Assembly (NCBI GenBank): GCA_050948665.1
Contig: JBMNEH010000001.1
Coordinates: forward strand, 620,001-684,000
Origin: JBMNEH01 sp050948665
Lineage (GTDB): Bacteria; Bacillota; Clostridia; Christensenellales; UMGS416
Direction: 5' to 3'
DNA: 64,000 bases
The notes beneath the pieces are model-generated. The model searched no databases. It worked only from the letters and a program-made list of their open reading frames with translations, and had not been told where the DNA came from. A program made the position numbers and the translations under genes. Shown here in pieces: positions 7,756 to 16,279 of the stretch. Within the stretch, counting starts at the first letter, position 1. Every line of letters begins with the position of its first letter.

Positions 7756-9655
7756 AAAGCAAGAAAAGCCTCCCTTTGAAGGTAAAGGCAAGCAGCCTCC
7801 CCGGGGCAGCGGCACGTCCGGCGGACGGCGGCGGCAGATCAGCGAAGAGGAGTTGATGCAGGCCAGGGGCAGAGGCCGCGGTGGCGGCATGCGCTTCGGC
7901 AAGCCCAAGGACGCCAGAGGGACCTTCCAGCAATTGATGGGGTACCTCAGGCCATATATCGGCAGACTGGCGCTTGTTATGGTCTTTTCCCTGGTATCCA
8001 CCATTGTAAGCATTATCGCCACGAGGATCATCGGCTCCGCCATCGACAAGTATATAGCGGCGGGGAATATACAAGGACTGGTCCCCGTTTGTATCGGTTT
8101 GCTGTCTATTTATCTGGCGGGCGTGATGGCGCAATACTTTTCCAACATTATCACGGTCAATATTTCCACCGGACTTTCCGCCGACCTCCGTACCGCCATA
8201 TTCGGCAAACTGCAGCGCCTACAGGTCAGCTTTTTTGACACAAACTCCAGCGGGGATATCATGAGCCGGGTAACCAACGACGTGGACACGATAGGCTTTA
8301 CCTTCTCACAGGCGGTGGTGCAGGTATTTAACGGTGTGGTGACGATCGTTACGGTACTGACTTTCATGCTGATCATCAGCCCGATCATGACGCTTGTGTC
8401 GTTGATCTCGCTGCCCCTGATCATGGTCATTACTCGTTCCCTGATGCGGGTTTCCCGCCGCACCTTCCTCGCGCGGCAGCGGTACCTGGGGGAAATGAAC
8501 GGATATGTGGAAGAAATGGTCTCAGGACAGAAGGTCATCAAGCTGTTCGGCAGGGAAAAAATCGTTGAGGAAGATTTCAGCGCCATCAATGAGGACCTGC
8601 GTACCACCGGTATAAAGGCGGAGTGCATAGGCGGTGTAATGGGCCCCATGATGAACATGCTGGGCAATATGACCTACCTGATCGTATCCGCGGCCGGCGG
8701 CGCGGTGGTCATCCTCTCTAAAGGCTCGCTGCTCTCCGTCGGCGGTATATTCTCCTTCCTGGCCTACCAGAGGCAGTTCAGCCGACCGATCAACGAGCTG
8801 GCCAACCTCGCCAACACCATACAATCGGCACTGGCGGGTGCGGAGCGGGTGTTCAACATCCTGAACCAGCCGGAGGAAACGGACGACGAGGGCGCGACGG
8901 TACTCACCCATACCGAGGGAAAGGTGGAGATCGAGAATATTCACTTCTCCTACGAACCCGGAAAGCCGGTCATGAAGGATGTGTCGCTGCAAGCTGCCCC
9001 CGGGGAACAGGTAGCTATTGTCGGCCCCACGGGAGCCGGGAAAACAACGATCATCAGCCTGCTGACCCGGTTTTACGATATCGATGAAGGCAGGATCACG
9101 CTGGACGACAAGCCCCTGCGCAGTTTCACCCGGAACAGCCTGCGCAAGCAGGTGGGAATGGTGCTGCAGGATACCTACCTGTTCAGCGAGACCGTACGGG
9201 ATAATATCCGGTACGGACGACCGGACGCCACTGATGAGGAGGTCATACAGGCGGCAAAGATGGCAAACGCCCATTCCTTTATCAGTCACCTTCCCGACGG
9301 GTATGACACGATACTCGGAGATAACGGGGGCGACCTGTCCCAGGGGCAGCGGCAGCTGCTGGCGATCGCCCGGGTCATCCTCACCGACCCAGGCTTGCTG
9401 ATACTGGACGAGGCTACCTCCTCCATCGACACACGGACGGAGATCAACATCCAAACCGCTCTGCTGGAGCTGATGAAGGGACGGACAAGCTTTATCATCG
9501 CCCACCGGTTGTCCACCATAAAGAATGCAGACAAGATCGTGGTGATAGACCAAGGAGAGGTAGTGGAGCAGGGTACGCACACGGAGCTGCTGGAACAAAA
9601 CGGCTTTTATGCCGATTTGTACAACAGTCAGTTTAAAACCGGTATGGCGATTTAA
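7745..9655 (+). CDS. Heterodimeric ABC exporter, catalytic subunit
   Basis: This is the second half-transporter and partner of the preceding protein. A Gly/Arg-rich cytosolic N-terminus of about 60 residues is followed by the six-helix exporter domain and the ATPase domain. Walker A is GPTGAGKTT, Walker B is LLILDEATSSID with the catalytic Glu present, and the H-loop is IIAHR. The signature is LSQGQ rather than LSGGQ. This matches the TM288 type of subunit, whose altered signature faces the degenerate site of its partner. Together the two proteins form one consensus and one degenerate ATP site. A terminator follows at 9668. Confidence 0.93.
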   Translation: MQDKKQEKPPFEGKGKQPPRGSGTSGGRRRQISEEELMQARGRGRGGGMRFGKPKDARGTFQQLMGYLRPYIGRLALVMVFSLVSTIVSIIATRIIGSAIDKYIAAGNIQGLVPVCIGLLSIYLAGVMAQYFSNIITVNISTGLSADLRTAIFGKLQRLQVSFFDTNSSGDIMSRVTNDVDTIGFTFSQAVVQVFNGVVTIVTVLTFMLIISPIMTLVSLISLPLIMVITRSLMRVSRRTFLARQRYLGEMNGYVEEMVSGQKVIKLFGREKIVEEDFSAINEDLRTTGIKAECIGGVMGPMMNMLGNMTYLIVSAAGGAVVILSKGSLLSVGGIFSFLAYQRQFSRPINELANLANTIQSALAGAERVFNILNQPEETDDEGATVLTHTEGKVEIENIHFSYEPGKPVMKDVSLQAAPGEQVAIVGPTGAGKTTIISLLTRFYDIDEGRITLDDKPLRSFTRNSLRKQVGMVLQDTYLFSETVRDNIRYGRPDATDEEVIQAAKMANAHSFISHLPDGYDTILGDNGGDLSQGQRQLLAIARVILTDPGLLILDEATSSIDTRTEINIQTALLELMKGRTSFIIAHRLSTIKNADKIVVIDQGEVVEQGTHTELLEQNGFYADLYNSQFKTGMAI

Positions 9656-9667
9656 TAAGAACAAATG

Positions 9668-9696
9668 AGGCAGGTTCTCGGAGCCTGCCTTTTTTT
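9668..9696 (+). terminator. Terminator after the ABC exporter operon
   Basis: A 10-bp stem (AGGCAGGTTC with GGAGCCTGCCT, including one G-T pair) has a three-base loop and is followed by seven T at 9690-9696. Confidence 0.92.
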
Positions 9697-9701
9697 GGTA
9701 A

Positions 9702-9730
9702 TTGCAAACGCGTATCGGAGAGGGTATACT
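9702..9730 (+). promoter_or_regulatory. Promoter of the AIM24-family gene
   Basis: TTGCAA (9702-9707), a 17-bp spacer and TATACT (9725-9730) lie 43 bases before the start codon. Confidence 0.75.
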
Positions 9731-9773
9731 GATGGAGATAAAGACAGCTATAAAAAAGACATAAGGAGGGAAT

Positions 9774-10454
9774 ATGCAGTATACGATTGAAGGCGGATCT
9801 CTGCCGGTGGTATTATGCCGGCTTGAGCCGGGGGAGGCAATGATCAGCGAGGCGGGCGGCCGTACCTGGGCACGGGGAGAGATTACCACAGAGACAACCA
9901 GCGAGGGCGGGGCAAAAAAGGCTTTGGGGAGATTGTTCTCCGGGGAAAGCCTCTTCATGAGCAAATACGCCGCGAAAACCCGGGCAGAAATCGGTTTTGC
10001 ATCCTCTTTCCCCGGACGTATCCTTCCGGTGGAGCTGGGGCACGGGCAAAGTATCATCTGTCAAAAAAAGGCGTTTCTGTCGGGCACTTACGGAGTGACA
10101 TTGTCGGTCCACTTTCAAAACCGGCTGCGGACGGGCCTTTTCGGCGGCGAAGGATTCATTATGCAGAAGGTCACCGGCCCCGGCATTGTCTTTTTGGAAA
10201 TCGACGGCCATTGTCAGGAGTATACCCTGGCGGCAGGAGAACGCATCGTTTGCGACACAGGCGTGGTGGCGGTGATGGAGGAGACCTGCACAATGGATGT
10301 GCAGATGGTCAAAGGCGTGAAGAATGTGCTTTTCGGCGGAGAGGGATTGATCGATACAGTGGTCACCGGCCCCGGAAAGGTGTGGCTGCAGACAATGACC
10401 GTAGCCAAGCTGGCGGGGTTGCTGCGCCCCTACCTTCCCAGCGGAAACAATTAA
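9774..10454 (+). CDS. TIGR00266/AIM24 family protein
   Basis: The 226-residue protein matches the AIM24/TIGR00266 family of small beta-rich proteins widespread in bacteria and mitochondria. It has no signal peptide or membrane segment. Glycine-rich beta repeats such as GLFGGEGFIMQKVTGPG and NVLFGGEGLIDTVVTGPG are typical of the fold. The biochemical role of bacterial members is not established; some are found with stress or membrane genes. It stands alone between its own promoter and a strong terminator. The start has GGAGGG six bases upstream. Confidence 0.88.
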   Translation: MQYTIEGGSLPVVLCRLEPGEAMISEAGGRTWARGEITTETTSEGGAKKALGRLFSGESLFMSKYAAKTRAEIGFASSFPGRILPVELGHGQSIICQKKAFLSGTYGVTLSVHFQNRLRTGLFGGEGFIMQKVTGPGIVFLEIDGHCQEYTLAAGERIVCDTGVVAVMEETCTMDVQMVKGVKNVLFGGEGLIDTVVTGPGKVWLQTMTVAKLAGLLRPYLPSGNN

Positions 10455-10462
10455 AAGAAGAG

Positions 10463-10498
10463 GCCCTCTGCGGGATGATTCCCGCAGAGGGCTTTTTT
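10463..10498 (+). terminator. Terminator after the AIM24-family gene
   Basis: A perfect 12-bp stem (GCCCTCTGCGGG and complement) with a six-base loop is followed by TTTTTT. Confidence 0.94.
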
Positions 10499-10553
10499 GC
10501 TTCTCTTTTATACAGCAAAAAAGACTGCCTCCCGGAAGCGGAAGAGAAAAACC

Positions 10554-10607
10554 TTGACATGTGTAACAAAAAGAGTTACATTATATATACGTAACCAATA
10601 CGGTTAC
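10554..10607 (+). promoter_or_regulatory. Promoter with two GTAAC dyads
   Basis: TTGACA (10554-10559), a 17-bp spacer and TACATT (10577-10582) precede the rhodanese gene. Two inverted repeats with the same GTAAC core flank the -10 region: TGTAAC-N7-GTTACA (10562-10580) inside the promoter and GTAACC-N5-GGTTAC (10591-10607) at the expected transcript start. The centres are 28 bases apart. They look like paired repressor sites. The cognate regulator cannot be assigned from sequence. Confidence 0.7.
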
Positions 10608-10621
10608 AGAAGGAGGGGGGC

Positions 10622-11605
10622 ATGAAAAAAACATTTTCCGTGATTGCCTTTCTGCTTGCGGCGCTGCTGACATCGGGATGCGCATACGGACCGCGGCCTG
10701 ATGCACAGGTGGAGATACAGCCGGAGATACTGACGGAGGCGACTCTGATCCCCGCGGAAGCCTCTGCCGAAGAGCCGGAGACGCTTTCTCCCACCGAAAC
10801 CCCCGCGACACCGATACCGGAGAGGATCTCTGCCGATGAGGCAAAGGCACGGATAGACAGCGGGGATCCGGTCATCATTCTGGATGTGCGTACTCACGAG
10901 GAATATGAGAGCGCCCATATTCCCGGGGCGCTGCTGCTGCCAAATGAAGAGATCGAAGATACGCCGCCAGCACTGCTGCCGGACAAAGACGCGGAGCTGC
11001 TGATATATTGCCGATCCGGAAACCGCAGCAACCAGGCGGCGCATAAGCTGGCCGCTATGGGGTATACCCGGGTATATGATTTCGGCGGCATCATCAACTG
11101 GCCTTACGAAACGGTGACAGGACCTAACCCGGAGGGCGACCCGGTCATAGACGGCATACTTTCCGATCTGTCCGCGAAGGACCTGAACGGGGCACTGGTA
11201 ACGAAGGACTTTTTTGCCGGCGCGAAGCTGACGATGGTATATGTCTGGACCACCACATGCGACGACTGTACACAGGAAATGCAGGATCTGGCGGCGCTGA
11301 ACCGGGATTTGGCGGGCCAGGGCTTTCAGGTGATTGGCGTGGCGGCGGATACCACGGACGCAGATGGGAATGTCATAGACTCCGTGAAAAAAGAGGCGCG
11401 GGATATCATCTCCCAAACCGGCGCAGACTACCCCCACCTTATACCCAACGCTACCTTAACGGAAGTACTGGAGGAAGCCCAGACTGTGCCCACTGTTCTC
11501 TTTGTGGACAGGTATGGCATGCGGGTCGGGAAGATATGGACCGAAGCCATGCGTTACGACAGCTGGATGGAGGTTATTCTGACCTTAATGGGAGAGATGG
11601 AATGA
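10622..11605 (+). CDS. Rhodanese-thioredoxin fusion lipoprotein
   Basis: This is a surface lipoprotein that joins two sulfur-redox domains. The signal peptide ends in the lipobox LTSGC (Cys20), followed by a Pro/Glu-rich linker to about residue 68. Residues 69-165 form a rhodanese domain with the catalytic loop CRSGNR (Cys130) and the LDVRTHEEYESAHIPGA signature. Residues 195-325 form a TlpA/redoxin-type domain with the dithiol CDDC (Cys213, Cys216). The protein could pass sulfane sulfur or electrons between thiols outside the membrane. The two domain types are each well known. Their pairing on one anchored chain is less usual. A likely operator-controlled promoter precedes it. Confidence 0.9.
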   Translation: MKKTFSVIAFLLAALLTSGCAYGPRPDAQVEIQPEILTEATLIPAEASAEEPETLSPTETPATPIPERISADEAKARIDSGDPVIILDVRTHEEYESAHIPGALLLPNEEIEDTPPALLPDKDAELLIYCRSGNRSNQAAHKLAAMGYTRVYDFGGIINWPYETVTGPNPEGDPVIDGILSDLSAKDLNGALVTKDFFAGAKLTMVYVWTTTCDDCTQEMQDLAALNRDLAGQGFQVIGVAADTTDADGNVIDSVKKEARDIISQTGADYPHLIPNATLTEVLEEAQTVPTVLFVDRYGMRVGKIWTEAMRYDSWMEVILTLMGEME

Positions 11606-11784
11606 CAGGGAGGGCAGCGCCGCGTCAGGCTTATGACATTGAGCATATTTCCGGTGCTGCCGGCGGCAGTATGAAGAGGAGCGGGCGCACTATGACAGAA
11701 AACGCAGGGCTTCTGTCCGGCGAGCGTCACGGTGTGAGGCGTGTAAGACCTGTCCCCGAAGAGGAATAAGATGGAGGAAATTGC

Positions 11785-12249
11785 GTGACCGCTGAGTTTA
11801 TTGTTGCTGTTCATGCCCTTGTATTCCTGCATCATAAGGGCTGCTGCCAATCCAGCGAGGTGATTGCCGAGAATATCTGCACAAATCCCGCCCGTGTACG
11901 GAAGGTGCTGGGTAAGCTGCGGACAGCCGGACTGGTGGAAGCCCACGGACGGCAGGGAGGCGGGTATCGTTTTCTGGGAGATGCCGGGAGCGTTACACTC
12001 GCCGGGATACTGGAGGCAGTGGGGGAGAACGTTGTTCATCTTTCCTGGCGGTCGGGTAAAAACTGCGCGGAATGCCCCATCTCCCGGGGAATGGGGCCTT
12101 TGATGGACGAGGTGCTGGAAGGAGTGGAAACAGCCTGCCGCGCGGAGCTTGGGTCGACCTCACTGGCTCAGTTAAGCTGCCGGTTGTTCTCCGAACCTAT
12201 AACACCCGATCAAATTTGTAGAATATCACAAAACGCGCGGGACACGTAA
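11785..12249 (+). CDS. Rrf2 family transcriptional regulator (YwnA-like)
   Basis: This 154-residue regulator has the Rrf2 winged helix: SSEVIAENICTNPARVRKVL is the recognition region, followed by the wing GLVEAHGRQGGGYRF. The start is the GTG at 11785, with GGAGG eight bases upstream. Cys residues occur at 20, 21, 32, 94, 97 and 118. The three-cysteine spacing that binds an iron-sulfur cluster in IscR is not present, so it is more like the YwnA branch. It lies after the rhodanese-redoxin gene and 80 bases before a palindrome in front of the pot operon. That palindrome has the core of an Rrf2/IscR-type site and is the obvious candidate target. Confidence 0.88.
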   Translation: MTAEFIVAVHALVFLHHKGCCQSSEVIAENICTNPARVRKVLGKLRTAGLVEAHGRQGGGYRFLGDAGSVTLAGILEAVGENVVHLSWRSGKNCAECPISRGMGPLMDEVLEGVETACRAELGSTSLAQLSCRLFSEPITPDQICRISQNARDT

Positions 12250-12257
12250 AAAAACTA

Positions 12258-12286
12258 TTGCATACCGCCTGCCGGTTTTGTATACT
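12258..12286 (+). promoter_or_regulatory. Promoter of the polyamine transport operon
   Basis: TTGCAT (12258-12263), a 17-bp spacer and TATACT (12281-12286) lie 43 bases before the potA start codon. Confidence 0.82.
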
Positions 12287-12298
12287 ATAGGACGAAGG

Positions 12299-12315
12299 CC
12301 GACTAAATTAGTCGG
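12299..12315 (+). promoter_or_regulatory. 17-bp palindrome, probable Rrf2-type operator
   Basis: CCGACTAA-A-TTAGTCGG is a perfect palindrome placed 12 bases after the -10 box, at or just after the transcript start. Its core fits the published E. coli IscR type-1 consensus YYGACTRWWWYAGTCRR at every position. The flanks match only at the adjoining G or C on each side. An Rrf2 gene ends 50 bases upstream, so repression of the pot operon by that protein is a reasonable inference. Confidence 0.7.
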
Positions 12316-12328
12316 GATTGGGGGAGTC

Positions 12329-13399
12329 ATGACAGAAATACTCAGACTGGAACAGATAGAGAAATCCTTTGATGGCGTTAGGGTGCTCAAGGGGATTGAT
12401 TTGTCGGTTGAAGAGGGGGAGTTTGTGACCCTGCTGGGCCCCTCGGGCTGCGGGAAAACCACCACACTCCGGGTGATAGCCGGGCTGGAAGCCCCGGATT
12501 CCGGCAGGGTATGGATACGAGAGCAGGATGTCACCAAACTGCCCCCGGAAAAGAGACCGGTCAACACGGTCTTTCAGAGTTATGCCCTGTTCCCCCATAT
12601 GACGGTAGCCGGGAATATAGGATATGGCCCCAGAATCCGAGGAATGAAGAAAAATGAGATCCGCCGTAAAGTAGAGGAGATGCTCTCCCTTGTACAGTTG
12701 GAGGGATATGGTTCCCGGCGGCCTGATCAGTTGTCCGGGGGACAGCGGCAACGGGTAGCTATCGCCCGGGCAGTTGTCAATAACCCGGCGATACTGCTGC
12801 TGGATGAGCCCCTGGGCGCCCTCGATTTACAGCTCCGCAGGCAGATGCAGGTGGAGTTGAAGGAGCTTCAGCAGCGCATCGGCATTACCTTTATTTATAT
12901 CACCCATGATCAGGAGGAAGCTCTCAACATGTCCACACGGATCGCCGTGATGCATGAGGGACGTTTCCAGCAGGTCGGAAATCCGGAAGAGATTTATGAA
13001 CACCCGGCGAACCGCTTTACCGCGACGTTTATCGGCCAGGCGAATATTGTGGAGGGAAGGGTGATCGCCGCGGGAGAAGGGATGCCCGTGGTGAAATGCG
13101 GAAGCGGAACTTTTCCTTTGGCTGCGGACGCGGCTGTAGGAGACGAGGTGGCGGTTTGCGTACGGGCGGAAAGGGTGGATTACGCCGCCTCAGGCCCCGC
13201 CGGGTTCCATTTGCCGGGCAAGGTAGAATCCCACAGCTATATCGGCGGCGTCCTTCGCACCAAACTGGTTCTGGCGAACGGGAAGGAACTGCTGGTTACC
13301 GGGGCAAACCCCACCAGCGTGTACCCGGACGGTTGTGACGTTCAGGTATTCTGGGATCCCGAGGCCGCGCCGCTGGTAGAAAGGATAACCCATGGCTGA
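12329..13399 (+). CDS. potA: Spermidine/putrescine ABC transporter ATPase
   Basis: This is the ATPase that drives polyamine uptake by PotBCD. The 356-residue protein shows Walker A GPSGCGKTT, the signature LSGGQRQRVAIAR, Walker B ILLLDEPLGALD and the H-loop THDQEEAL. The C-terminal 110 residues form the regulatory TOBE domain. The start at 12329 has GGGGAG upstream. An in-frame ATG at 12278 lies inside the promoter and is not used. The gene overlaps potB by eight bases. Identification rests on the potABCD order and the PotA-like TOBE domain. Confidence 0.93.
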   Translation: MTEILRLEQIEKSFDGVRVLKGIDLSVEEGEFVTLLGPSGCGKTTTLRVIAGLEAPDSGRVWIREQDVTKLPPEKRPVNTVFQSYALFPHMTVAGNIGYGPRIRGMKKNEIRRKVEEMLSLVQLEGYGSRRPDQLSGGQRQRVAIARAVVNNPAILLLDEPLGALDLQLRRQMQVELKELQQRIGITFIYITHDQEEALNMSTRIAVMHEGRFQQVGNPEEIYEHPANRFTATFIGQANIVEGRVIAAGEGMPVVKCGSGTFPLAADAAVGDEVAVCVRAERVDYAASGPAGFHLPGKVESHSYIGGVLRTKLVLANGKELLVTGANPTSVYPDGCDVQVFWDPEAAPLVERITHG

Positions 13400-14246
13400 T
13401 TCCGGGAAAAAGCATTTCTCCCCGGCATTGATACCGATGACACTGGTTTCGGCGCTGTTTGTAGCAGTCCCCCTGGTGTATATTCTGGTACTCTCCTTTT
13501 TGACAAAGGGTGATATCTGGGGCGTGAAAGAGGTTTTCACACTGGACAACTACAGGAAGCTGCTGGATCCGATGTATGCCGACGTATATCTGGATTCCTT
13601 TGGGCTGGCGGCTATGACCACCCTGGTCAGCCTGCTGCTGGGATATCCCTTCAGCTATATTACGGCGAAGCTGCCGGCACGCTGGCGGCAGACGGTATTG
13701 TTCCTTCTGATGGCGCCTTTCTGGCTGAACAGTTTGATCCGCCTGAACGGCTGGATCATTCTGCTGCGTACCGACGGGGTTGTCAATGCGGTACTCACCG
13801 GCTCAGGGCTGCTGCCTGAGCCGGCGAAACTGCTGTTCACCCCGGGATCGGTACTCCTGGGCATGGTATACGGGCTGTTCCCCTTTATGGCGCTGGCGAT
13901 CTATAACTCTACCGAGAAGATGGATTGGGAGCTTGTGGAGGCGGCGCGGGATTTGGGCGCTTCCCCTGTACGCGCCTTTCTGACCGTGACGCTGCCCCAG
14001 ACACTGCCCGGCATACTGGCAGGATCCATACTGGTGTTTGTTCCGTCGGTCGGGCTGTTTTTCATCTCCGATTTGTTGGGCGGCGCAAAGACCATGCTGC
14101 TGGGAAATCTAATCAAAAATGAGCTGCTGACAGCCAGAAATTGGCCCTTCGGCGCGGCGCTTTCTGTGGTGATGCTGGGAATTACGGCGTTGTTCCTTTT
14201 CATTTACCGCCGTATTACCGGAAAGGGCTTGCAGGATATGCTATGA
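13392..14246 (+). CDS. potB: Spermidine/putrescine ABC transporter permease PotB
   Basis: This is one of the two membrane permeases of the polyamine importer. The 284-residue protein has six hydrophobic segments and an EAA loop seen as EAARDLGASPVRAFLTVTLPQ. It begins inside potA and shares an ATGA stop/start overlap with potC, so translation of the three is coupled. Confidence 0.92.
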   Translation: MADSGKKHFSPALIPMTLVSALFVAVPLVYILVLSFLTKGDIWGVKEVFTLDNYRKLLDPMYADVYLDSFGLAAMTTLVSLLLGYPFSYITAKLPARWRQTVLFLLMAPFWLNSLIRLNGWIILLRTDGVVNAVLTGSGLLPEPAKLLFTPGSVLLGMVYGLFPFMALAIYNSTEKMDWELVEAARDLGASPVRAFLTVTLPQTLPGILAGSILVFVPSVGLFFISDLLGGAKTMLLGNLIKNELLTARNWPFGAALSVVMLGITALFLFIYRRITGKGLQDML

Positions 14247-15043
14247 AGAAGCGCAGTATAATCGGCCCCCTGTATGTTCTGCTGGTGCTGTTAGTCATGT
14301 ATCTTCCGGTGGCTGTGGTGGTGATCTACTCTTTTAATACCAGCAAATACGGTATCTGGACAGGATTCTCCCTAGATTGGTACAAAAAACTGTTTGAAAA
14401 CCGCGCGCTGCTCACTTCGCTGGGCAACTCTCTGGCTGTAGCGGCGATGAGCGTATTCTCCGCGGCGGTGATCGGCACACTGGGGGCGCTGGGAATGGCC
14501 CGTTCCCAGTTCAGAGCCAAGGGACTGCTGGAGAACGTCACATTGATGCCCATGATGATACCGGAAATCATTCTCGGCATGGCTTATCTATCCACATTTA
14601 CCTTTGTGGGGCTGAAATTCGGTATGGGGACTCTGGTGCTTGCCCATACGACCTTTTGCGTACCGTACGTGTTATTGAACGTGCAGTCCCGGCTGGCAGG
14701 AATGGATCCCGCGCTGGTTGAAGCCGCCCGGGACCTCGGGGCGTCCCCTCTGCGGGCGTTCTGGGATGTGACCCTTCCCTTGATCATGCCGGCGGTGCTT
14801 TCCGGGAGCCTGCTGGCGGCCGCCATGTCCATGGATGATGTGGTAATCAGCTTCTTTGTGTCGGGTACCGGGATGAATACCCTTCCGGTACAGATCTATT
14901 CCCTGCTGAAAGTGGGAATCTCCCCGGAGATCAATGCCCTTTGTACGCTGATGCTGGCGGTGTTACTGCTGGGCGTGGCTGCCTATGGGATCATTCGCCG
15001 TACGCGGGGAATCCCCAAAGTAAAGAAAGAGAAAGTTTATTAA
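14243..15043 (+). CDS. potC: Spermidine/putrescine ABC transporter permease PotC
   Basis: This is the second permease, forming a heterodimer with PotB. The EAA loop is EAARDLGASPLRAFWDVTLPL. I chose the ATG at 14243, which overlaps the potB stop as ATGA, rather than an in-frame ATG at 14141 deep inside potB. The protein is then 266 residues with six membrane segments, normal for PotC. The C-terminus is Lys-rich. Confidence 0.92.
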   Translation: MKKRSIIGPLYVLLVLLVMYLPVAVVVIYSFNTSKYGIWTGFSLDWYKKLFENRALLTSLGNSLAVAAMSVFSAAVIGTLGALGMARSQFRAKGLLENVTLMPMMIPEIILGMAYLSTFTFVGLKFGMGTLVLAHTTFCVPYVLLNVQSRLAGMDPALVEAARDLGASPLRAFWDVTLPLIMPAVLSGSLLAAAMSMDDVVISFFVSGTGMNTLPVQIYSLLKVGISPEINALCTLMLAVLLLGVAAYGIIRRTRGIPKVKKEKVY

Positions 15044-15061
15044 ACAACGGAGGTAGTTTCT

Positions 15062-16108
15062 ATGAAAAAATGGATGAGTTTGCTGCTTGCGGCAGCATTG
15101 GCTCTGGCGCTTCTTTCCGGCTGCGCCCCAAAGGGCGAGACAAAGGAAATGGTGCTGTTTTCCTGGGCGGATACCTTCCCCCAGGAGGTATTGGACGCTT
15201 TTACCGCAGAAACCGGAATTAAGGTTGTCTATACCTATTTCGAATCCAATGAAGAGATGCTGACCAAGCTGGAAGCGGCGAAGGGCGGCGATTATGACGT
15301 TGTAATGGCCAGCGATTATATCGTGGACATTGCCCGAAAGGAAGGGCTGATGCAGAAGCTGGACAAATCGGTGATTACCCGTTACGGGGATATCGAACCG
15401 GCAATGCTGAATCAATTCTACGATCCGGATAACGAGTATTGTGTGCCCTATGAGGCGGGCACTCCCTTGATCATCTATGATCCGGCTAAGGTGGATTTTG
15501 AAATCAAAGGATACAACGACCTGTGGAATCCGGCGCTGGAGGATTCCGTGGTGATCATCGATGACGCCCGGGTCATAACCGGGATCACCCTGCTGTCCAT
15601 GGGCTACACCATGAACGAAACTGAGGAAAGCATTATCCGGGCTGCCGGAGATAAGCTGATTACCCTTAAGCCGAACATCCGGGTGTTCGACTACAGCGCG
15701 CCCCATGAAAAAATGATTTCCGGCGAGGCGGCGGTGGGCTTCATGTTTACCTCGCAAATCGTCTGGGCCCTGTCCGAGCGGCCCGACCTGAAGGTTGTTT
15801 ACCCCGAGGAGGGCATGGGATACGGCATCGATTCCTGCTTTATTCCTTCCAACGCGCCCAATCCCGAGTACGCCAACCTGTTCCTGAACTTCATACTGGA
15901 CGGGAAGATCTCCGCGCAGATCAGTGAATTCACCCAGTATATCAACTGTGTGACCACCGCGAAGGAATACCTGTCCCCGGAATACCTGAACAATGAAGCG
16001 CTGTATATCCCCGGAGAGATCCTGGGAGACGCCCAGTTCATTATGGACGTGGGCCCGGATGCCACGGCGTTGTACGACGAGGTTTGGACGGCGATGAAGC
16101 AGTCCTGA
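15062..16108 (+). CDS. potD: Spermidine/putrescine-binding lipoprotein
   Basis: This is the extracellular polyamine receptor of the importer. A lipobox LLSGC (Cys21) anchors it in the membrane. The mature part of about 325 residues has the PotD/PotF-type fold, including LFSWADTFPQEVLDAFTAETGIKV near the start and acidic and aromatic residues typical of the polyamine cleft. AACGGAGG lies before the start. A terminator follows at 16123. Related proteins can prefer putrescine or spermidine, and the exact ligand is not fixed by sequence inspection. Confidence 0.92.
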   Translation: MKKWMSLLLAAALALALLSGCAPKGETKEMVLFSWADTFPQEVLDAFTAETGIKVVYTYFESNEEMLTKLEAAKGGDYDVVMASDYIVDIARKEGLMQKLDKSVITRYGDIEPAMLNQFYDPDNEYCVPYEAGTPLIIYDPAKVDFEIKGYNDLWNPALEDSVVIIDDARVITGITLLSMGYTMNETEESIIRAAGDKLITLKPNIRVFDYSAPHEKMISGEAAVGFMFTSQIVWALSERPDLKVVYPEEGMGYGIDSCFIPSNAPNPEYANLFLNFILDGKISAQISEFTQYINCVTTAKEYLSPEYLNNEALYIPGEILGDAQFIMDVGPDATALYDEVWTAMKQS

Positions 16109-16122
16109 TTTTCGGTCACCGC

Positions 16123-16150
16123 GGGGGGAGCGAAAGGCTCCCCCCCTTTT
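16123..16150 (+). terminator. Terminator of the potABCD operon
   Basis: A 9-bp stem (GGGGGGAGC with GCTCCCCCC) and a GAAAG loop are followed by four T at 16147-16150. Confidence 0.88.
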
Positions 16151-16243
16151 GTGTGCCCGGGCAACGGTTTCCCGCGGAAGGAGGTTGAAAGAAGTATCTG
16201 CGGGGGTAGAACAGAGTTTTCTTATCATGTAAAACGGTATACA

Positions 16244-16271
16244 AAAGCCGCTCCCGATTAGAAGTGGCTTT
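16244..16271 (-). terminator. Terminator of the FtsX/two-component operon
   Basis: A 9-bp stem (AAAGCCGCT with AGTGGCTTT, one G-T pair) has a ten-base loop and is followed on the minus strand by TTTTGT. It lies just after the stop of the last gene of the minus-strand operon. T residues also follow it on the plus strand, so it may act in both directions. Confidence 0.75.
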
Positions 16272-16279
16272 TATATCAT

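Noticed and set aside
8522..10057. 511-codon open frame on the minus strand opposite the ABC exporter
   Set aside because: It spans two real plus-strand features and a terminator; the composition of its product is that of a shadow frame in GC-rich coding DNA.
11602..11769. 55-codon frame after the rhodanese gene, starting at an ATGA overlap
   Set aside because: The overlap is suggestive, but the product is a low-information Arg/Gly-rich sequence without any recognisable pattern and no ribosome binding site is placed for it.
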